A stretch of 8,244 bases of DNA, taken from contig CAAGGZ010000152.1 of NCBI GenBank assembly GCA_900769545.1, positions 1-8,244 of the forward strand, in the 5' to 3' direction. Source of the DNA: Clostridia bacterium (GTDB taxonomy: Bacteria; Bacillota; Clostridia; Christensenellales; Borkfalkiaceae). How positions within the stretch are numbered: the stretch's first letter is position 1; the number at the start of each line of letters is the position of its first letter. The notes under the pieces are model-generated. The model saw nothing but the letters and a program-made list of their open reading frames with translations, had not been told where the DNA came from and made no database searches. The position numbers and the translations under genes are program-made. Below, piece by piece: positions 4,731 through 8,244 of this stretch.

Positions 4731-5723
4731 ATGCGTAAGAAAATTTTAGCAGGAATTTTGGCGTTGGCGACATTAACGACTTGTGCTGTTACGGCTGTTG
4801 CTTGTTCCGATGATATGCAAACGGAAACGGCAATGGAGCAAACGACAAATGTGGGAACGGAAGAAGGTTTTTCCACAGAGTTTGTAAGTACAAAACACGT
4901 TAAACTTATGGCGGCAACGCCTATGACGGTATCCACTACCACGAATACGGCAAGCCAAACTTTGGTGGCAACTGTATATCCATCCTCGGCATCAAATAAG
5001 GCTGTTGATTGGTCGGTGGCATGGGCTGATTCATCGAAAACGGCATCTGTGAGTGATTACGTTACAGTAACCCCTAAATCTAATGGTAGTACAACTGCAA
5101 CTGTAACGTGTTATAAAGCGTTTTCGGGCAATATTGTGGTAACGGTAAAGACTCGTGAAAGCGGATTTACGGCAGATTGCATTGTTACGTTTGTAGGCGT
5201 ACCTACTGAAATTAAGGTTACATCTAATTTAACGGAGCAATCGGATGGTTATCACTTGGGGATTGGCAACACCTATACATTTAATGTAGCAGGCGACAAT
5301 CCTTTCCACTCGGTTGGTGCAGATTACCAAAATGTAACGGCAACATTAACGGGCGTTGGTTCTGTAATTCTTTCATATAAGGAATATTATATTTCCAGCG
5401 GTAACACGAATTGGTTTGATACGTCGGACAAGGAAGTTACGCTTGATAGTTTGAAGGATAACTTTATTACGGTCAATTATGCAAATGGTATTTTAACCGT
5501 GAACACCTTGAAGTCCATTGAAAGCTATTACGAAAGTGAAAGACTTATGGACGGTGGCAGAACGAAAGCATACACGAATATTTTCCGTTCGTATGTATCG
5601 GATTGTTATTTTACCGTTACGCTTAAAGAAGCTAAATCGGGCTTAACGAAAACTATTAAAATCCGTTTCGATGACACTGTAGTTGCAGGCGTAGAAATGG
5701 GTGAAAATGAAATGACTTTTTAA
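4731..5723 (+). CDS. Lipoprotein with Ig-like (Big_2-type) module and conserved C-terminal tail (330 aa)
   Basis: The N-terminus MRKKILAGILALATL continues to a lipobox-like AVAC with the modified Cys at residue 25, so the protein should be lipid-anchored outside the membrane. After an acidic, Thr/Glu-rich linker, residues about 57-155 contain KLMAA and a Big_2-like segment (TLVATVYPSSASNKAVDWSV, then VTVTP and ATVTC strands). A second beta-rich domain (about 160-318) includes VGADY and NWFD, which are shared with the next gene. The protein ends VAGVEMGENEMTF, a tail shared in pattern with the next two products. No enzyme motif is seen. It is a paralogue of the gene at 5737. A surface adhesin or assembly component is plausible; the ligand is unknown. 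Its start lies directly behind the basic-protein gene. Confidence 0.88.
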   Translation: MRKKILAGILALATLTTCAVTAVACSDDMQTETAMEQTTNVGTEEGFSTEFVSTKHVKLMAATPMTVSTTTNTASQTLVATVYPSSASNKAVDWSVAWADSSKTASVSDYVTVTPKSNGSTTATVTCYKAFSGNIVVTVKTRESGFTADCIVTFVGVPTEIKVTSNLTEQSDGYHLGIGNTYTFNVAGDNPFHSVGADYQNVTATLTGVGSVILSYKEYYISSGNTNWFDTSDKEVTLDSLKDNFITVNYANGILTVNTLKSIESYYESERLMDGGRTKAYTNIFRSYVSDCYFTVTLKEAKSGLTKTIKIRFDDTVVAGVEMGENEMTF

Positions 5724-5736
5724 GGAGGATTAAAGA

Positions 5737-6777
5737 ATGAAAAAGAAAATCTTAGCAGGAATTTTGGCTGCGGTAACGGCATGTACTTGTGCTGTTACGG
5801 TAGTAGCGTGTTCTAAGGATAAAACTCCCGAAGAACAAGTAAATGTAGGAATTGAACAAACGGCATTTGGCGGTGGTATGAAGATCGGTGAAAGCGTTGG
5901 GAATGGAATCAAGCTTATGAATGCAGCTATTCCAGCATCTGAGTATGGTGATTACGGTGTAATGCCTACAGCAGAGTCTGCTTATACGCTTACTGCATCC
6001 ATTACCCCAGCTAATGCGGGAAATCACGGGGTAGATTGGATTGTTGCATGGAGCAACCCTTCCTCTTCGTGGGCAACTGGTAAATCTCCGTCTGATTATG
6101 TGACGGTTGTTCCTTCAGCTGACAGCAAGATTGCTACGGTATCTTGCTTACAAGCATTTGGAACGCAGGTTTTAATTACGGCGAAATCGCAAGATAATCC
6201 TAACGTTATGGCGGTTTGTACTGTAGATTACGCACAAAAAATTGCGACAGCATCGTTGAATATCGGTAATATTAGCGTCAACCTTGGCTCTACTACAAGT
6301 ATTCAATACGAAGTATGTGACAGCGTAAATGGACCGGGCGGTGTCATTGGTGCTGATTATACGTCGAGTAGTGTTTATACGCTTGCGGAAACATTTACCA
6401 AAACGGTAACTTTTGAACAGCATTCCGATACGGAACAATGGTTTAATGTAAAAGACCTTTATCCTTCTGGTATGGGCTTTGCTGATTCTGCTGTAACGAA
6501 TTGGCATGGGAAAGAATACTATTTCGACTACGCCCATGATATGAAGAATTGGCTTATTATCCAACGTACTGGGGATGTCGCATTTAAAAATTTGACAACC
6601 GCACAGATTATTGACTATATGTCAGAAATCACTTGCCCTAACCTTGCAACCGTAACGCTTACGTTTACGGGTAAGTACAATACCTATACGTATAGTTCCC
6701 AATTAGTATGCACTGGCTACACGAATAGTACACCTGTAAATGCAATGGCTTTAGACTATACGAGCTATGTGTTTTAA
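5737..6777 (+). CDS. Lipoprotein with Ig-like module, tandem paralogue of the upstream gene (346 aa)
   Basis: AAGGAGG overlaps the upstream stop (TTTTTAAGGAGG) and precedes the ATG. The signal MKKKILAGILAAVTA leads to a VVAC lipobox with Cys 25. Shared features with the preceding lipoprotein, in order, are NVG-x-E after the lipobox, an IKLMNAA segment (58-64), the Ig-like TLTASITPANAGNHGVDWIV (from about 84) with SDYVTVVP and ATVSC, a C-terminal beta domain with IGADY and QWFN, and the tail VNAMALDYTSYVF. Divergence outside these blocks is large, so the duplication is old or the sequences evolve fast, as expected for surface proteins. It lies outside the membrane and no catalytic residues are evident. 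The short 13-base gap to the previous gene implies a single transcript. Confidence 0.88.
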   Translation: MKKKILAGILAAVTACTCAVTVVACSKDKTPEEQVNVGIEQTAFGGGMKIGESVGNGIKLMNAAIPASEYGDYGVMPTAESAYTLTASITPANAGNHGVDWIVAWSNPSSSWATGKSPSDYVTVVPSADSKIATVSCLQAFGTQVLITAKSQDNPNVMAVCTVDYAQKIATASLNIGNISVNLGSTTSIQYEVCDSVNGPGGVIGADYTSSSVYTLAETFTKTVTFEQHSDTEQWFNVKDLYPSGMGFADSAVTNWHGKEYYFDYAHDMKNWLIIQRTGDVAFKNLTTAQIIDYMSEITCPNLATVTLTFTGKYNTYTYSSQLVCTGYTNSTPVNAMALDYTSYVF

Positions 6778-6788
6778 GGAGGTAAGCT

Positions 6789-6971
6789 ATGAAGAAAGGA
6801 AGTCTTATTTTAGCACTTTTCTTGTGCTTAATAGCAGTTGGCGGTCTTGCTGTTTTATTCCGCTCGGATAATACTGAAACGCCATCGGGAAATAATTCTT
6901 CTGGTGGTAATGGCGGTTATGAAAGCGAAGTAGAAGGCATTGACCTTAACGAAACAAATCTTATTTTTTAA
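6789..6971 (+). CDS. 60-aa membrane-anchored peptide: anchor, flexible linker and C-terminal tail motif
   Basis: AAGGAGG overlaps the upstream stop and precedes the ATG by 5 bases. Residues 5-24 form one hydrophobic segment (LILALFLCLIAVGGLAVLF) ending in Arg, with no good lipobox, so it is probably an uncleaved N-in/C-out anchor or a signal peptide. Residues about 26-45 are a Ser/Gly/Asn-rich linker. The protein ends VEGIDLNETNLIF, the clearest form of the tail at the end of both upstream lipoproteins. The anchor resembles that of the next gene (AVGG-x-x-x-LF followed by a basic residue). There is no room for a folded domain, so the job of the protein is probably to present the tail outside the membrane. 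Despite its small size, the ribosome site, operon position and shared motif argue for a real gene. Confidence 0.82.
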   Translation: MKKGSLILALFLCLIAVGGLAVLFRSDNTETPSGNNSSGGNGGYESEVEGIDLNETNLIF

Positions 6972-6978
6972 AGGAGAG
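6971..6978 (+). promoter_or_regulatory. Shine-Dalgarno site that fixes the start of the 405-aa protein
   Basis: AAGGAGAG lies 5 bases before ATG 6984. An in-frame GTG at 6978 overlaps the ribosome site itself and is therefore rejected as the start. Confidence 0.8.
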
Positions 6979-6983
6979 TGTCT

Positions 6984-8201
6984 ATGAAGAAAATTATAAC
7001 GATTGTATTATCTTTTCTTCTTTGCATTGGTGCTGTAGGCGGTACGTTTGCGTTGTTTAAACACTTTGACGGGGAAACGAGTGTGGAAAAGCCCGTAGAA
7101 GATTCTACGAACGATTCTTCTAATAATTCTACCAACGATTCTACAAATGATTCTACAAATGACTCGTCAAACAGTAGCAATAACGACTCTACGGATAATG
7201 GTTCTACGGATGACAATCAAGAAACGCCAAGCGAGGATAATAACTCAAATGGTGGTGAAGAGGAAAAGCAAATGGCAAAAGCGTGGCAGTTATGCACAGA
7301 AACTACCGAGTTTAATGTAGGCGATCAAATTGCAATCGTGTCGCAATCGTCGGAGTATGCTTTGAGTAATACGCAAAACACGAATAACCGTTCCGCTACT
7401 ATGGTGAATAAGAACGGTGAACAGATGTATGTCGATGAAACTATTCAAGTAATAACGCTTGAACAAGGCATGGTAGAAAATACTTATGCTTTCAATGTTG
7501 GAGGCGGGTATCTCTACGCGGCAAGTTCGTCGAGCAATGTATTAAAAACGCATGATTCGATTGACGAAAACTCTTGTTGGGCGCTTAAAATTGATTCTGA
7601 CGGTACTGCACATATTCAAGCTCAAGGCACAAGCAGTAAGAATGTTTTGATGTTTAATTCAAGCAGCAAATTATTTTCGTGCTATAGCAGTTCGCAAAGC
7701 CCGATTGTAGTTTATAAGCTTGTGGAAACGGACATTGAAATTACGTCCCCTGTGTTAAAGGAAGGCGAAATTCTTATAACGGAAGCTTCTGACTTTCGTG
7801 TGGGTGAAACCTATCGTTTCTATCTGGACAAAAATCAACCTGATTCCGAGGTGTACATCATTCTCAACTTAGTAACGGCAGATGGCGGATTTAATGGTTG
7901 GTTCATTGAACCGGGGGAAACCGTTCCTTTGGATTTGCCCAATATTAAAATTGGTGTTTCAAATGCTCGTGAAGGCGAAGGATATATCTATTGGGGCGAT
8001 ATGCGTATCAGCGTAGATGCGGAAGTGTCGTCTGATGGAGATTATTTTGAAATTGTGCTTGATGAAAGCATATTCTCGGCTACGGGTGATAATAACAAAC
8101 TGCCTGAAATTTGGTTTGAACTTATGCGAGATACAGAATGTATCTACATTGGCTGTATTGGCGGCGCATATCTTGTAGCCGTAACTGGTACAGCAGAATA
8201 A
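6984..8201 (+). CDS. Membrane-anchored surface protein with Asn/Asp/Ser/Thr repeat linker (405 aa)
   Basis: The N-terminus MKKIITIVLSFLLCIGAVGG continues as a hydrophobic anchor to residue 25, without a convincing lipobox. Residues 40-95 are a disordered acidic linker built on N-D-S-T units. Residues about 98-250 form a beta-rich module (WQLCTETTEFNVGDQIAIVS, YALSNTQNTNNRSA, GGGYLYAASSSSNVLKT, SSSKLFSCYSSSQSPIVVYK). This type of module, with its Gly-Tyr-Leu-Tyr-Ala strand, recurs in secreted Gram-positive and Bacteroidota proteins, often beside extracellular hydrolase or binding domains. Residues about 255-405 are a second beta-rich domain (VGETYRFYLDKNQP, FNGWFIEPGETVPLDLP, YIYWGDMRISVDAE) of unknown type. 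It lacks the C-terminal F-tail of its three upstream neighbours. No catalytic motif is evident; binding or display at the cell surface is the likely role. Confidence 0.87.
   Translation: MKKIITIVLSFLLCIGAVGGTFALFKHFDGETSVEKPVEDSTNDSSNNSTNDSTNDSTNDSSNSSNNDSTDNGSTDDNQETPSEDNNSNGGEEEKQMAKAWQLCTETTEFNVGDQIAIVSQSSEYALSNTQNTNNRSATMVNKNGEQMYVDETIQVITLEQGMVENTYAFNVGGGYLYAASSSSNVLKTHDSIDENSCWALKIDSDGTAHIQAQGTSSKNVLMFNSSSKLFSCYSSSQSPIVVYKLVETDIEITSPVLKEGEILITEASDFRVGETYRFYLDKNQPDSEVYIILNLVTADGGFNGWFIEPGETVPLDLPNIKIGVSNAREGEGYIYWGDMRISVDAEVSSDGDYFEIVLDESIFSATGDNNKLPEIWFELMRDTECIYIGCIGGAYLVAVTGTAE
7110..7193 (+). repeat. In-frame 12-bp tandem repeats encoding the N-D-S-T linker
   Basis: Seven degenerate units of 12 bases (consensus near AAYGATTCTACN) encode residues 43-70, including N-D-S-T three times (one as N-N-S-T's neighbour) and N-D-S-S variants. 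Each unit adds exactly four residues, so slippage would change linker length without breaking the frame. Units 3 and 4 are the most alike, while unit 6 has diverged. Confidence 0.8.
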
Positions 8202-8215
8202 TTAAGGAGGTATTT

Positions 8216-8244
8216 ATGAAGAAAATTTTAACTATTATTTTAGC
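8216..8244 (+). CDS. Start of another exported protein, 3' partial
   Basis: AAGGAGG (8204-8210) lies 5 bases before the ATG, which opens MKKILTIILA before the window ends. The sequence closely resembles the start of the 405-residue protein (MKKIITIVLS), so this is probably another membrane-anchored or secreted member of the same run. Nothing more can be said from ten codons. Confidence 0.75.

Noticed and set aside
6172..6564. Minus-strand 130-codon open frame inside the second lipoprotein
   Set aside because: It is antisense to a clearly coding region, with no start signal or recognisable domain.

Overview
The window looks like part of an integrated accessory or mobile region of a moderately AT-rich Gram-positive bacterium, most likely a gut-type Clostridia (Bacillota). 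This is inferred from strong AAGGAGG-type ribosome sites before almost every gene, A/T-tract promoters, intrinsic terminators, Gram-positive lipoprotein signals, a YolD-like protein paired with a Y-family polymerase, and small HTH and sigma-like regulators of the kind common on Clostridia integrative elements. Every supported gene is on the + strand. I see no relaxase, integrase, transposase, tRNA, rRNA or CRISPR array, so mobility is inferred only.

Region 1 (1-2240) is a DNA-damage-tolerance cassette. It holds a Y-family translesion polymerase cut by the left edge, an overlapping YolD-like partner, and two 65-residue zinc-ribbon proteins separated by a hairpin-rich spacer. It ends in a 20-bp-stem intrinsic terminator at 2180-2233.

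Region 2 (2240-3392) is a regulatory block. A 50-bp unit appears twice (46 of 50 bases identical), each copy carrying an imperfect 11-bp inverted repeat directly upstream of an extended -10 box. Copy 2 feeds a TTG-started winged-HTH protein, coupled by a TAATG overlap to a sigma-region-4-like protein, followed by an 81-residue unknown.

Region 3 (3393-4728) opens with a 257-base gap that folds on paper into a stem-closed domain plus a pseudoknot-like module. Then come two paralogous small Lys-rich proteins flanking a 112-residue unknown, with a hairpin cluster and possible terminator or attenuator at 4336-4402.

Region 4 (4731-8244) is a tightly packed run of exported proteins: two paralogous lipoproteins with an Ig-like module, a 60-residue membrane-anchored peptide, a 405-residue anchored surface protein with an Asn/Asp/Ser/Thr repeat linker, and the start of another exported protein.

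The most unusual signal is in region 4. Both lipoproteins and the 60-residue protein end in the same kind of tail (roughly V-x-G-I-x-L-x-x-x-x-L-x-F, then stop), which resembles the first strand of bacterial Ig-like (Big_2) domains. The 60-residue protein is little more than a membrane anchor, a flexible linker and this tail. This suggests a cell-surface assembly or display system built on an exchangeable C-terminal strand or tag. That function is a hypothesis.
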